Notes: generated by a model not told the origin, from the sequence alone. 64,000 bases of DNA from JAITMY01 sp031553765 (GCA_031553765.1 JAVBKY010000009.1:62001-126000); one strand, 5' to 3'; counted from the stretch's first letter, positions 24,950-34,424 are shown. Made by a program: numbers and translations.

Positions 24950-24957
24950 CAAAGATA
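24950..24957 (-). promoter_or_regulatory. -7 promoter box TATCTTTG for the DUF4136 gene
   Basis: Minus-strand TAnnTTTG match 44 bp before the ATG at 24906. Confidence 0.5.
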
Positions 24958-25093
24958 GCACATTTAGTTGCCGATTATTCCCTTTTAGCATTTGTTAGTC
25001 GTTTCTCAGATTATTTAGGGTGTTGTATAATAGTATCAAGTAAATTTTTGAGTTCATTAGCTTGTTGAGCGCGCCGAGTTGCTTGCGGTAGGC

Positions 25094-25115
25094 CTTATTG
25101 TACACTATACAATAT
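25094..25115. promoter_or_regulatory. Candidate operator CTTATTGTA-N5-TACAATAT, site 2 (GH140)
   Basis: Same arms and 5-bp spacer as the araA site at 6490-6512, with one mismatch at the outer end. It ends 16 bp before the -33 box of the promoter in front of the GH140 gene, a good place for control. Confidence 0.65.
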
Positions 25116-25131
25116 CTTTCCTTGCCAAGCC

Positions 25132-25161
25132 TTGTATTATCCGGGCAATTTTCTAACTTTG
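25132..25161 (+). promoter_or_regulatory. Promoter TTG-N19-TAACTTTG for the GH140 gene
   Basis: A -33 TTG (25132-25134) and a -7 TAACTTTG (25154-25161) with 19 bp spacing fit the Bacteroidota promoter consensus. The transcript would have a leader of about 235 nt. Confidence 0.65.
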
Positions 25162-25194
25162 CTCTTTAAGTTCTTTATAAAATTAATTAACCAT

Positions 25195-25267
25195 GGAGAC
25201 GTGAGAACGTAAAGGTCCAGTAGTACAAGTTGTTTTTGTTGTACTTGTACACCAACCTCCGTTTTTT
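25195..25267 (+). terminator. Terminator-like hairpin in the GH140 leader
   Basis: GGAG (25195-25198) faces CTCC (25257-25260), with GTACAAGT (25223-25230) pairing ACTTGTAC (25243-25250), followed by six T. It lies about 30 nt after the predicted start and could be an attenuator or the end of a short RNA. A second structured segment follows at 25291-25354. Confidence 0.5.
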
Positions 25268-25290
25268 CAACCTCTCTTTTAAAACAAAAA

Positions 25291-25354
25291 ATGCCCTTAA
25301 GAATTCAGAGAGCGCAAGAGGGCATGGTTGGCATTAGTATTCTTGTGCTCTCTG
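25291..25354. repeat. Overlapping inverted repeats in the GH140 leader
   Basis: Two hairpins share bases: ATGCCCT (25291-25297) with AGGGCAT (25319-25325), and CAGAGAGCGCAAGA (25306-25319) with TCTTGTGCTCTCTG (25341-25354, one mismatch). The right side with CTCTGTGTTTCCGCGGTTC resembles dispersed CTCTGTG repeats common in environmental genomes, so it may be a repeat rather than a switch. The interval 24907-25402 has no gene. Confidence 0.45.
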
Positions 25355-25402
25355 TGTTTCCGCGGTTCAATTTGAAAACAGTAACTCAAAAATAGTAAAC
25401 AA

Positions 25403-26836
25403 ATGAAGCTGAAAGTCTTTGCTGCGGTTATTGCCGCTACTATGCTTGCCGCCTGCTCTTCGGGTGATAAGAAATCGGAAATACAGGCGCTTAAAGTGTC
25501 GGACAACCACCACTTTTTGGTAACGGCCGATGGTAGGCCGTTCATGTGGCTGGGTGATACCGGTTGGCTGCTGCATAAGCTCAACCGTGAGCAAACGGAG
25601 CAATATTTGGAAAACCGTCGTCAGCTTGGTTTTAATGTGATTCAAACCTCGGTTTTGCACGGACTCAATGTTAAAGATGCCTACGGACACAAGGCGGTGA
25701 TTGATAGAGACGCTTCACGTCCATTGATTACCGAAGGTAATGATCCTACGGATTCCGTGCAGTATGACTACTGGGATCACCTTGATTATGCTGTGGACTT
25801 GGCAGCATCAAAAGGTATTTATATGGCTATTGTTCCCGTGTGGGGTACCAACGTAAAGGAGGGTAAGGTGAGCCGTGAACAGGCGGCTGCTTACGCTAAA
25901 TTCCTTGCCGAGCGTTACGCCGACTGCAATAACGTGATATGGCTCAACGGCGGTGATATCATGGGTACCGATTCTACAGAAACATGGAATATCATTGGTA
26001 ATACGCTGCGCGAATACGCGCCCAACCACCTCATTACATTCCACCCATTTGGTCGTTCGCGCTCAAGCCAGTGGTTCCACAACGCGCCGTGGCTGGACTT
26101 TAACATGGTGCAATCCGGTCACCGCACCTACGAGCAAGATCCTAACCGCATAGGTCAGGATACCTGGAAGCACATCACCATTGACTACAACTTGGTCCCC
26201 ACAAAACCGACGGTTGATGGTGAGCCTTCATATGAAGAAATCCCTTACGGCCTGCACGATTGGCACCTGGATAAGTACAAGCACCTGCGTCCTGCCGACT
26301 ACAAAAAGGACATGCCGCAGCCGCTGTGGAAAGCCGAGGATGTGCGCCGTTACGGCTACTGGTCGGTATTTGCCGGAGGCTTTGGTTATACCTACGGTCA
26401 CACCTCGCTAATGCAAATGTTGCAGCCCGGCGAGAAAATGCCAGGCGCCTACAACGCAACTACGCTGTGGACTGATGCGCTCAACGCTGAAGGTGGTGCG
26501 CAAATGCAGTACTTGAAAAATCTGATGTTGTCACGCCCATTTCTGGAGCGTATTCCTGATTCTTCGCTGGTAGCCAATCAAGGTGAAAAATACAAACACA
26601 TTCAGGGTACCCGCGGCGAAACATACGCCTTCCTGTACACCTACATGGGTGGCGATGTGAAGGTAAACATGGGTAAAATAAAAGGAGCCGAAGTTAAGGC
26701 CTCATGGTTCAACCCTCGCAACGGTGAAACCGTTGAAATAGGTAAGGTGAAAAATGAGGGCGTAGCCACATTTACCACGCCTGTTCCCGAACCTCAAGAG
26801 GGTAACGACTGGGTGCTTATATTGGATACGGTTTAA
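25403..26836 (+). CDS. GH140-like glycosidase (DUF4038; apiosidase-like lipoprotein)
   Basis: Predicted surface or periplasmic glycosidase. The 477-residue protein has a lipoprotein signal (AAC at about 18) and the DUF4038 TIM barrel opening HFLVTADGRPFMWLGDTGWLLHKL, then NRRQLGFNVIQTSVL, YAAKFLAERY-like helix, NNVIWLNGGDIMG (catalytic acid region) and a C-terminal beta domain of the collagen-binding-like type. GH140 enzymes release apiose side chains from rhamnogalacturonan II; other DUF4038 enzymes have different targets, so specificity is inferred. First gene of a plus-strand GH140-GH43-GH78-GH2 block, preceded by operator, promoter and structured leader. Confidence 0.85.
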   Translation: MKLKVFAAVIAATMLAACSSGDKKSEIQALKVSDNHHFLVTADGRPFMWLGDTGWLLHKLNREQTEQYLENRRQLGFNVIQTSVLHGLNVKDAYGHKAVIDRDASRPLITEGNDPTDSVQYDYWDHLDYAVDLAASKGIYMAIVPVWGTNVKEGKVSREQAAAYAKFLAERYADCNNVIWLNGGDIMGTDSTETWNIIGNTLREYAPNHLITFHPFGRSRSSQWFHNAPWLDFNMVQSGHRTYEQDPNRIGQDTWKHITIDYNLVPTKPTVDGEPSYEEIPYGLHDWHLDKYKHLRPADYKKDMPQPLWKAEDVRRYGYWSVFAGGFGYTYGHTSLMQMLQPGEKMPGAYNATTLWTDALNAEGGAQMQYLKNLMLSRPFLERIPDSSLVANQGEKYKHIQGTRGETYAFLYTYMGGDVKVNMGKIKGAEVKASWFNPRNGETVEIGKVKNEGVATFTTPVPEPQEGNDWVLILDTV

Positions 26837-26862
26837 AGGTAGCAGTGGGCAGTGTGTGCGGA

Positions 26863-26963
26863 CTATCCCCCGCTGGCGGGGGTGCCTGAAAGGCGGGGGT
26901 GGAAGTTTCACGCGGAAGCACCTCCACCCCCGGTCTTCGACCACCCCCGCCAGCGGGGGATAG
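26863..26963. repeat. About 100-bp palindromic repeat (CCCCCGCTGGCGGGGG family), copy 2
   Basis: CTATCCCCCGCTGGCGGGGG at the left and CCCCCGCCAGCGGGGGATAG at the right, enclosing a second inverted pair (GGCGGGGGTGGAAG / CTCCACCCCCGG). On the minus strand it has an open frame reading LSPAGGGGRRPGV and PPPAGDS at the ends. Confidence 0.88.
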
Positions 26964-27017
26964 CTACCCGCAAGGCCTCGCCAAGTTCAGTATGACAACC
27001 CACGTTGCTTACCCCAT

Positions 27018-27048
27018 ACCCTAACAGGGTTTAAATCCCTGTTAGGGT
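27018..27048. repeat. Dispersed palindrome, ACCCTAACAGGG family
   Basis: ACCCTAACAGGGT / TCCCTGTTAGGGT with a short loop, ending 30 bp before the GH43 start; it would form a hairpin in the 5' leader or act as a terminator of the GH140 transcript. Confidence 0.85.
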
Positions 27049-27078
27049 TAGTCTACAAATTTGAAAAGAATAGTTCTT

Positions 27079-28062
27079 ATGAAAAAAATACTTTTCCTCC
27101 TTCTTTGCGCCGCGTTTTTCGCTTCGTGCGGAACGAAAAACGAACCCCGCAACATCTACGTCATGACGGGCTTTCGCGAGCCTGCCGATAGTGGTTTGCG
27201 CTTTATCTACAGCCGCGATGGCTACCACTGGACAGACCTTGGCCCCACTACTTTCTTGCGCCCCGAAGTAGGTACGCAAAAGGTAATGCGCGACCCATCC
27301 ATTGTTGTTGGTCCCGATGGCACTTTTCACTTGGTGTGGACCTCGAGTTGGAAGGATGACGACGGTTTTGGATATGCCCATTCCAAGGATTTGGTTAACT
27401 GGTCACCGCAGCAGCATATAGTGGTGAATGATTACGACACCACGTTTCGCAATGTGTGGGCTCCGGAATTGTTCTACGATGAGGATCGTAACGAGTTCAG
27501 CATAGCGTGGGCATCGGCTAGCCCCGTGCGATTCGATGGCTCGCAACGGCAGTACTACACCACTACCAAAGATTTCAAGACGTATACTCCTGCCGCGCTT
27601 TTCTATGATCCGGGCTACAACTCTATAGACGGTGCAGTAATGAAGCGAGGCAAGGACGATTACGTGTTGGCGGTGAAGGACAACCGCAAGCCGGGCTACA
27701 GCAACCTGCACTTGGCATTTGGAAAAACTCCTACAGGACCGTGGAGCAACGAAACCGAATCATTTGCCCCCGAATACTCGGAAGGTCCAACGTGGGTAAA
27801 AGTTGATGGCGGTTGGCTGATTTACTACGATGCTTACAAGCAATACCGTTTCGGCGCTCATTTTACAAGCGACTTCAAGACTTTCACAGATGTTTCGGAC
27901 AAAATTAGCGTGCCGAAAAATCATAAGCACGGTACCGTTTTTATGATTACCGAAAGCCAGCTGAAGGTACTGCAAAAGGCTGCCGAGCGCATACTGGAGG
28001 AGGAGAAAAAGGCCTGTGTTGAAAGCGAAAAACCACAGGAAACACCGACATTGACAATGTAG
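27079..28062 (+). CDS. GH43 family glycosidase, lipoprotein
   Basis: Five-bladed beta-propeller glycosidase, probably an arabinofuranosidase or beta-xylosidase/galactosidase acting on side chains. I use the ATG at 27079, giving the lipoprotein signal MKKILFLLLCAAFFASC; an upstream in-frame start at 27061 adds six residues. GH43 hallmarks: MRDPSIVVGPDGTFHLVWT (catalytic base Asp), FRNVWAPELFYDEDRNEFSIAWAS (WAPE), NSIDGAVMK (pKa-modulating Asp) and SEGPTWVKVDGGW (catalytic acid Glu). About 327 residues, single-domain. Second gene in the plus-strand glycosidase block; separated from its neighbours by repeats, so co-transcription is uncertain. Confidence 0.9.
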   Translation: MKKILFLLLCAAFFASCGTKNEPRNIYVMTGFREPADSGLRFIYSRDGYHWTDLGPTTFLRPEVGTQKVMRDPSIVVGPDGTFHLVWTSSWKDDDGFGYAHSKDLVNWSPQQHIVVNDYDTTFRNVWAPELFYDEDRNEFSIAWASASPVRFDGSQRQYYTTTKDFKTYTPAALFYDPGYNSIDGAVMKRGKDDYVLAVKDNRKPGYSNLHLAFGKTPTGPWSNETESFAPEYSEGPTWVKVDGGWLIYYDAYKQYRFGAHFTSDFKTFTDVSDKISVPKNHKHGTVFMITESQLKVLQKAAERILEEEKKACVESEKPQETPTLTM

Positions 28063-28076
28063 TTTTTAATTTAATA

Positions 28077-28244
28077 AGACAGGATTTACAGAATTAACAG
28101 GTTTTTGTGCGTTGTCTCCCTGAGCTTGTCGAAGGGGTGCGTGTAGACTACTACGTTCAAGCCAACGCCGCACGCTTCGACAGGCTCAGCATGACATCCC
28201 ACGCTGTAGTATTAAATATCTTGTTAATTCTGTAAATCCTGTCT
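28077..28244. repeat. Composite nested palindrome between GH43 and GH78
   Basis: Outer arms AGACAGGATTTACAGAATTA (28077 onward) and its inverse at 28221-28244 enclose a second palindrome (CCTGAGCTTGTCGAAG near 28119 with CTTCGACAGGCTCAG near 28176). The outer and inner families differ, so one repeat seems inserted in another. Located in the 196-bp spacer between two glycosidase genes. Confidence 0.8.
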
Positions 28245-28258
28245 AAAAATAGAATTCC

Positions 28259-31057
28259 ATGAACCGTTTTTACCGCGTTACCCTTCTTTTTGCCACGCTT
28301 GCCTGCGGCTTTTTTGCGCAAGCTATGGAGGTGAAAAACCCTACCTGCGAAATGCTGAAAAACCCTATGGGGGTGAGCCCTGAACAGGTTCGCTTTGGCT
28401 GGCAATTGCAATCAACCACGCAGGGCGATAGGCAAACGGCCTACCGCATTATAGTGTCGTCGAGCAAGGCCAATGCGAGCAAGAATGTGGGTGATATGTG
28501 GGATAGTCGCGAGGTGAAGTCGGACAAAAACCAGTTGGTAGGCTATGAGGGAAAAACGTTGAGGTCGGGAGAACGCTACTACTGGCGCGTGATGACGTGG
28601 GATGCCGCGGGTAAACCTACGGAGTGGGGTAGCGTGGAGCAGGTGGATGTGGCGCCTGCCATTAACGAGGTTAACGTGCGCTGGATTGGCGCCATAAAAA
28701 AAGCGGATAGCAACCTGCCCGATGGAAAGGTGTACCTTCCCCCATTCAAGAAGTACGGACACGATACGTTATTTGCAAAAGTAGACACGCTAGCCAAGCG
28801 AAGCATTATGCTACGCAAAAATTTCAGCGTAGATAAAAAGCAGGTAAAGCGCGCCATGGTGTATGTTTCAGGATTGGGTCACTATGAGTTGACCATAAAC
28901 GGAAAGCGAGTTGGCAGCAGCGTTTTTGCTCCCATGTGGAGCGATTATGATAAGACCGTTTACTACAATATTTACGATGTAGAAAAATTGCTTGAGCCCG
29001 GTGCCAACGCTGTAGGAGTGTTGCTGGGTAACGGTTTTTACAACGTGTCGGAAATTAAGCGCTACCAAAAGTTGTTGCGCAGCTTCGGTCCGCCAACCCT
29101 GTTTTTCCGCATGAACGTAGAGTATACCGATGGTAGTACATCTACTGTGGTGTCCGATAACTCATGGAAGTATGCCCCCAGCCCCATTACCTACAATACT
29201 ATTTTTGGCGGTGAAGATTACAACGCGGAGCTGGAGCAAGATGGTTGGAATACGCACCGCTTTGACGATAGCAGCTGGCAGCCCGTAGTGGTGCAGGAGT
29301 CGCCCACAGGTAAGCTGAAAGCGCAGCTCATGCCTCCTGTAAAGGTGATGAAAAAGTACGACATAAAGCGAATTTTGACCCCAAAGGAGAATACCTACGT
29401 GTTGGACATGGGCCAAAATCTTTCGGGATTTCCTACCATAAAAGTGCAGGGTAAGGCGGGGCAAGTAGTAAGGCTGTACCCTGCCGAATCGCTCACCAAA
29501 GATAGCCTTGTGAACCAAAAGCGCACAGGTAGCCCACACTACTATGAGTACACGCTGCGTGGCAATGGTGTTGAGGAGTGGACACCGCGATTCTCGTACT
29601 ACGGCTACCAGTATTTGCAGGTAGAAAATGTGGATATGAAGCGCGAAACAAGCGGCGGTGAAAAGCCCGTATTGCTTGATGTAAAGTCGAACTTTATTTA
29701 CACCTCCGTAGCCGAAACGGGCGAGTTTGAATGCTCCAATGAGATTTTTAACAAGACCCATTGGCTCATCAATAATGCCATAAAAAGCAACATGCAAGCC
29801 GTGTTTACCGACTGTCCGCAGCGAGAAAAGTTGGGCTGGCTGGAGCAAACACACCTCAATGGTCCCGGCTTACTGTACAACTACAACCTTACGCAGTTTT
29901 TTCCAAAATCGCTACAGGATATGGCCGACGCGCAATGGCCCAATGGTATGGTGCCAAGCATTGTGCCCGAGTACACCAACTTTACGCTCTATAACGAGGG
30001 CTTTTCGGACTCGCCCGAGTGGGGTGGTGCAGTGGTAATGGTGCCATGGATGTACTACCAGTACTACGGCGACAGCACGCTCATAGCGCACTACTTTAAT
30101 GAAATGCGCAAGTATGTGGATTATCTTACAAGTCGCTCCGAAGGCTACGTGGTATCGCATGGTCTGGGTGACTGGTATGATTTCGGCGATTTTGTGGCAG
30201 GATTCTCGCGCAATACACCCGTGGCGCTATCGGCTACGGCGCACTACTACTACTTTGCCAAGCTCACGGCGCAGGCCGCAACCATGTTGGGCAAGGAGTA
30301 CTATGAAAAGAAGTATACCACGCTTGCTGAAAATATTCGCTGGGCGTTCAACTCCAAATTTTTTGATGTAGATAGCAAGCAATACGGCACAGGCAGCCAA
30401 GCTTCAAACGCTATTCCCGTATTTATGGACATAGTGGAACCCCAGTACAAAGATGCCGTTTTGCTCAACATAGTAAAGGATATTCAGGCGCACGGCAACC
30501 GCCTTACCACGGGTGATGTGGGCAACCGCTATCTCTTCCAATCGTTGGCGCGGAATGGTTACAATGACGTGATGTACGAAATGCTGAACCACTACGACTC
30601 GCCGGGCTACGGCTTTCAAATTAAGTTTGGACTCACCACGCTCACCGAGCAGTGGGATCCGCGCAACGGCGCCTCATGGAACCATTTTATGATGGGACAA
30701 ATTGAAGAGTGGTTTTTCCATACGCTGGCAGGCATTATCCCCGATAGTAAGCAGCCGGGCTTCCAACACTTCTACATAGCACCAAATCCTGTTGGCGATT
30801 TGACCTACGTAAAGGCCGCGTACAACTCCATTCACGGAAAAATAAAGGTGGATTGGAAAAGCGAAAACAGCGTGTTTACGCTCAAGGTTACCGTGCCCGT
30901 AAATGCCACAGCAACGGTTATTTTACCCTACGTGTACGATGAGGCCGTGCTGCTCAACGGCGAGCCGCTGGCAAAAGCAAAGAATGTAAAGATGCTGGAT
31001 GCAGCGAAGGTGTTGGTGGGTTCAGGCGAATATACGTTTAGCTATAGCGAAAAATAG
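28259..31057 (+). CDS. GH78 alpha-L-rhamnosidase
   Basis: Exo-alpha-L-rhamnosidase, probably periplasmic. The 932-residue protein has a signal peptide (LLFATLACGFFAQA), a fibronectin-like domain with PTCEMLKNPMGVSPEQVRFGWQL, beta-sandwich domains with HYELTINGKRVGSSVFAPMWSDYDKT, and the (alpha/alpha)6 catalytic domain: FTDCPQREKLGWLEQTHL (catalytic region D-x-x-x-R-E), GLGDWYDFGDF and TLTEQWDPRNGASWNHFMMG (catalytic base Glu region). Full-length GH78. Third gene of the plus-strand block. Confidence 0.95.
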   Translation: MNRFYRVTLLFATLACGFFAQAMEVKNPTCEMLKNPMGVSPEQVRFGWQLQSTTQGDRQTAYRIIVSSSKANASKNVGDMWDSREVKSDKNQLVGYEGKTLRSGERYYWRVMTWDAAGKPTEWGSVEQVDVAPAINEVNVRWIGAIKKADSNLPDGKVYLPPFKKYGHDTLFAKVDTLAKRSIMLRKNFSVDKKQVKRAMVYVSGLGHYELTINGKRVGSSVFAPMWSDYDKTVYYNIYDVEKLLEPGANAVGVLLGNGFYNVSEIKRYQKLLRSFGPPTLFFRMNVEYTDGSTSTVVSDNSWKYAPSPITYNTIFGGEDYNAELEQDGWNTHRFDDSSWQPVVVQESPTGKLKAQLMPPVKVMKKYDIKRILTPKENTYVLDMGQNLSGFPTIKVQGKAGQVVRLYPAESLTKDSLVNQKRTGSPHYYEYTLRGNGVEEWTPRFSYYGYQYLQVENVDMKRETSGGEKPVLLDVKSNFIYTSVAETGEFECSNEIFNKTHWLINNAIKSNMQAVFTDCPQREKLGWLEQTHLNGPGLLYNYNLTQFFPKSLQDMADAQWPNGMVPSIVPEYTNFTLYNEGFSDSPEWGGAVVMVPWMYYQYYGDSTLIAHYFNEMRKYVDYLTSRSEGYVVSHGLGDWYDFGDFVAGFSRNTPVALSATAHYYYFAKLTAQAATMLGKEYYEKKYTTLAENIRWAFNSKFFDVDSKQYGTGSQASNAIPVFMDIVEPQYKDAVLLNIVKDIQAHGNRLTTGDVGNRYLFQSLARNGYNDVMYEMLNHYDSPGYGFQIKFGLTTLTEQWDPRNGASWNHFMMGQIEEWFFHTLAGIIPDSKQPGFQHFYIAPNPVGDLTYVKAAYNSIHGKIKVDWKSENSVFTLKVTVPVNATATVILPYVYDEAVLLNGEPLAKAKNVKMLDAAKVLVGSGEYTFSYSEK

Positions 31058-31062
31058 CTGTG

Positions 31063-31259
31063 ACCCCCAACCCCCTAAAGGGGGCTATAACCGCAGTGGG
31101 TTATATAAGTTTTTGCCTCGATGCGTCATTGCGAGGAGGAACGACGAAGCAATCTCATGATTGCGCCATTGGCGCAAAATGAGAGATTGCCGCGCTTCGC
31201 TCGCAATGACGCTGCTGGCAAACGCAGTATGTTATAGCCCCCTTTAGGGGGTTGGGGGT
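31063..31259. repeat. Composite repeat: PPTP-type arms around a CATTGCGAGG palindrome
   Basis: Outer arms ACCCCCAACCCCCTAAAGG (31063 onward, followed by GGGCTATAAC) and the inverse GTTATAGCCCCCTTTAGG at 31231-31259. Inside is another palindrome (31123-31212) with GCGTCATTGCGAGGAGGAAC at the left and CGCTCGCAATGACGC at the right. Same architecture as 42204-42390. Confidence 0.88.
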
Positions 31260-31287
31260 GAATCTAAAAAACAATAATCTCATTATA

Positions 31288-33915
31288 ATGAAGAAATTAT
31301 TTACAACTATCCTTTTTCTTGCACTTGCAACATTAACTTTTGCGCAACCACAGCACGAAGTGCAAGCTCGACGGAGTCAAAAAAACTTCTCCTCAGCGGG
31401 TTTTTACGAGTTGAAAAACAGCGGCCGCGAGGTATACAACTTCAACGTAGGTTGGCGTTATCACAAGGGCGATGTGCAGGGTGCCGAGCAGGATAAGTTT
31501 AACGATGAAGCGTGGGAAATTGTCAGCCTGCCGCACTCGGTAGAGCTAATGCCTGTTGAGGGCAGCGGTGGTCGCAACTACCAAGGTAAGGCGTGGTACC
31601 GTAAGCATTTTACGCTTGCCGAAAGCTTAAAAGGAAAGAAAGTCTTTTTATACTTTGAGGCAGCCATGGGGCGCACCCAAATATACTTCAATGGCAAGAT
31701 GGTGCAGGAGCATTTGGGCGGTTATTTACCCTTCAGCATTGAGCTCACAAGCCTTGGTGTAGTACCCGGCGAACGTGCCGTGGTCGCGATAATGGTGGAC
31801 AACAGCAACGACCGCAGCTACCCTCCCGGCAAGTCGCAGTACACGCTCGATTTTACCTACCACGGCGGCATTTACCGTGATGCCTACTTGGTAGCAACAT
31901 CACCTGTACACATTACTGACCCTAACTATGTGGATAAAGTTGCGGGTGGCGGCGTGTTTGTACAGCAAAAAAATATTTCGAAAAAGCAGGCAGACATTAC
32001 CGTCTCTACCGATGTAATCAACGAAGGCAGCAAGGCGCAAAGCGTCACGGTAGAAACCAACATTTGCGATAGCAATGGAGTAGTGATTAAAAAAACGGAA
32101 ACCAAGCTTTCGCTAAAAGCAGGTGAGCAACGTCAGATAAAGCAGGAGTTGAGCGTGAAGAATCCTAACCTGTGGATGCCTGAAACGCCCTACCTGTACC
32201 AAGTGCAGTCGCGCATTATTGCCGATAAAAAAACGGTGGATGGCGTGATGACGCGTGTGGGTTTGCGTAAGATCGAGATGCGTGGACGCGATGGATTTTA
32301 TTTGAATAATGAACCCTACGAGCATAAGCTGATTGGTGTGAATCGCCATCAGGATTACGCTTACGTGGGTAACGCCATGCCTAACTCACAGCATTGGCGT
32401 GATGCCAAAAAGTTGAAGGACGCGGGCGTAAATGTGATTCGTGTGGCGCACTACCCCCAGGATCCTTCGTTTATGGATGCTTGCGATGAGTTGGGAATGT
32501 TTGTGATTGTGGCTACGCCCGGGTGGCAGTTTTGGCCTAAAAAAGACAGTATTTTTCCCGAGCGCGTGTACTCCGATGTGCGCAATATGATACGCCGTGA
32601 TCGCAACCACGCTAGCGTACTAATGTGGGAGCCGGTGCTCAACGAAACCGTTTACCCGCTTGATTTCTCGCTTAAGGCAATAGGTATTGCTCGTGCTGAG
32701 CAACCTGGTAGTTTTTCGGCTGCCGATATGTTTACCGCCGGTAAATACTCGCAGGGTGTTTTGGAAAATTACGATGTAATGTATGGTTGGGCTAAGGATA
32801 CAGTGGAGGTTGCTAAACCCGTTTTTACCCGTGAATTTGCTTCTAATCCTGACGACTGGTACGCCCAGAACTCCAACCACCGTGCCTCGCGCAGCTGGGG
32901 TGAGCGTCCCATGGTAGTGCAGGCGTGGCATTTGGTAAAAGTGTACAACGAAATGTGCGGAGGTTCTCGCCAATTCCTTGGTGGTGCTATGTGGCATCCC
33001 TTCGACCACCAACGCGGCTATCACCCTGACTCCTACTGGGGCGGATTTATGGATGCTTTCCGCCAACCAAAATATTCGTATAACGTATTCAAAAGTCAGG
33101 TGAATAATAAGAAGGCTCCCATGATTTTTATTGCCCACGAAATGACACCGTTTTCGGATGCTGATGTAATGGTGTTGACCAACTGCGATTCGGTGCGACT
33201 GATTGCCTATGGTCGCGATACCATGATGCAAAGCGTGAATCGTACATCGTACGACATGCCGCACCCACCGTTGGTATTCCCCAATGTGTATGAGTTTAAT
33301 GATATGCGCCGCTTTTCTTACATTGAAAAGAAGTGGGAAAAGATGTACTTTGAGGCCGAAGGCTACGTGGATGGCAAGGTGGTGGTGACTGAAAAGAAAA
33401 TGCCTTCACGTCGTGAAACTAAGTTGCAGTTGCGCATAGATAATGAGGGTCAACCTTTATTTGCCGACGGCTCGGATTTTATTCCTGTAATAGCCGAGGT
33501 AACGGATGATATGGGTAATGTGCGCCGCTTGGCAAAGGAAAACATTTTCTTTACCGTGGAGGGTGAAGGTGAAATCATAGGTAATAGCAATATTGGTGCT
33601 AATCCTCGTGCGGTAGAGTGGGGTTCGGCTCCGGTGCTTGTACGCAGCACGGTTATTCCCGGTAAGGTAAAAGTTACGGCGCGTGTGCTGTACGAAGGTG
33701 AGCATACGCCAAAGCCTGTGAGCATTGAGTTTGAAAGCGTACAGCCTAATTTGTTGGGCATTTACTGCGAACTTCCGGGCGAAGAGAAAAGTGTGCAACA
33801 AGCCGAAGAGGTAGGCGGTAAAACGCACAAGTCGCAAATGAGCGAGGAGGAGCGTAACAAAACCTTACAGGAAGTAGAGAAACAGCAAACAGAGTTTGGG
33901 CAAGATTTTAAGTAG
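31288..33915 (+). CDS. GH2 family glycosidase (beta-galactosidase-like)
   Basis: Secreted GH2 exo-glycosidase. I start at 31288 (MKKLFTTILFLALATLTFAQ, clear signal peptide); the frame is open upstream to 31252 but that part lies in a repeat. Domains: jelly-roll sugar-binding domain with YFNGKMVQEHLGGYLPFSI, immunoglobulin-like domain, then TIM barrel with GVNRHQDYAYVG, NVIRVAHYPQDPSFMDACDELG, acid/base Glu at about residue 453 (LMWEPVLNE) and nucleophile Glu at about 516 (PVFTREFASN). C-terminal beta domains and an unusual Glu/Lys-rich tail. Beta-galactosidase is likely, but beta-glucuronidase-type activities occur in the family. Confidence 0.88.
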   Translation: MKKLFTTILFLALATLTFAQPQHEVQARRSQKNFSSAGFYELKNSGREVYNFNVGWRYHKGDVQGAEQDKFNDEAWEIVSLPHSVELMPVEGSGGRNYQGKAWYRKHFTLAESLKGKKVFLYFEAAMGRTQIYFNGKMVQEHLGGYLPFSIELTSLGVVPGERAVVAIMVDNSNDRSYPPGKSQYTLDFTYHGGIYRDAYLVATSPVHITDPNYVDKVAGGGVFVQQKNISKKQADITVSTDVINEGSKAQSVTVETNICDSNGVVIKKTETKLSLKAGEQRQIKQELSVKNPNLWMPETPYLYQVQSRIIADKKTVDGVMTRVGLRKIEMRGRDGFYLNNEPYEHKLIGVNRHQDYAYVGNAMPNSQHWRDAKKLKDAGVNVIRVAHYPQDPSFMDACDELGMFVIVATPGWQFWPKKDSIFPERVYSDVRNMIRRDRNHASVLMWEPVLNETVYPLDFSLKAIGIARAEQPGSFSAADMFTAGKYSQGVLENYDVMYGWAKDTVEVAKPVFTREFASNPDDWYAQNSNHRASRSWGERPMVVQAWHLVKVYNEMCGGSRQFLGGAMWHPFDHQRGYHPDSYWGGFMDAFRQPKYSYNVFKSQVNNKKAPMIFIAHEMTPFSDADVMVLTNCDSVRLIAYGRDTMMQSVNRTSYDMPHPPLVFPNVYEFNDMRRFSYIEKKWEKMYFEAEGYVDGKVVVTEKKMPSRRETKLQLRIDNEGQPLFADGSDFIPVIAEVTDDMGNVRRLAKENIFFTVEGEGEIIGNSNIGANPRAVEWGSAPVLVRSTVIPGKVKVTARVLYEGEHTPKPVSIEFESVQPNLLGIYCELPGEEKSVQQAEEVGGKTHKSQMSEEERNKTLQEVEKQQTEFGQDFK

Positions 33916-33918
33916 AAT

Positions 33919-34290
33919 ATGCTACAACAATTCATTAAATTCTGCGTGGTAGGTGGTTCAGGGGTCTTTGTCGACTTCAGCATAACCTACATTTGTAAGG
34001 AGTGGATAAGGCTCAATAAGTACATTGCCAACTCGCTTGGCTTTACCTTTGCCGCTACCTCCAACTACTTGCTCAACCGCCTATGGACGTTTGAAAGCCA
34101 CAATAGCATTCCCACGGAATACATGAAGTTTATTGGGATATCGCTAATTGGACTTGGTATTAACAATGCGGTGATTTACCTGCTCACCGAAAAGTTGAAG
34201 TGGAATTTTTACCTCTCCAAGTTATTTGCCATTGGTGTGGTGACAGTGTGGAATTTCTTTATGAACTACTTTTTTACGTTTACACGATAA
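33919..34290 (+). CDS. GtrA-like membrane protein
   Basis: A 123-residue polytopic protein with four hydrophobic helices, starting LQQFIKFCVVGGSGVFVDFSITY and containing FAATSNYLLNRLWTFES, both conserved in GtrA/DPMS-like proteins. These are thought to move polyprenyl-linked sugars across the membrane or support surface glycan glycosylation. It starts 3 bp after the GH2 stop, so it is translated from the same message, although its role is probably unrelated to glycan degradation. Confidence 0.88.
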   Translation: MLQQFIKFCVVGGSGVFVDFSITYICKEWIRLNKYIANSLGFTFAATSNYLLNRLWTFESHNSIPTEYMKFIGISLIGLGINNAVIYLLTEKLKWNFYLSKLFAIGVVTVWNFFMNYFFTFTR

Positions 34291-34301
34291 CGACGACTAT
34301 C

Positions 34302-34424
34302 TGTCATTGCGGGCTTGACCCGCAATCTCCCGATAAGAGGCGTTGTTGTGCAATTTAATTGGAGATTGGCTTCGCCGAACTTGCCCTTTCAGGGCTGCGG
34401 TTGCGGATCAAGCACGCAATGACA
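34302..34424. repeat. CATTGCGGG-type palindromic repeat
   Basis: Begins CTGTCATTGCGGGCTTGACC and ends CACGCAATGACA, with inner GGAGATTG and CAATCTCC pieces. Related to the CATTGCGAGG families at 31123, 42252 and 55672. It fills the spacer before the flavin reductase gene. Confidence 0.75.
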
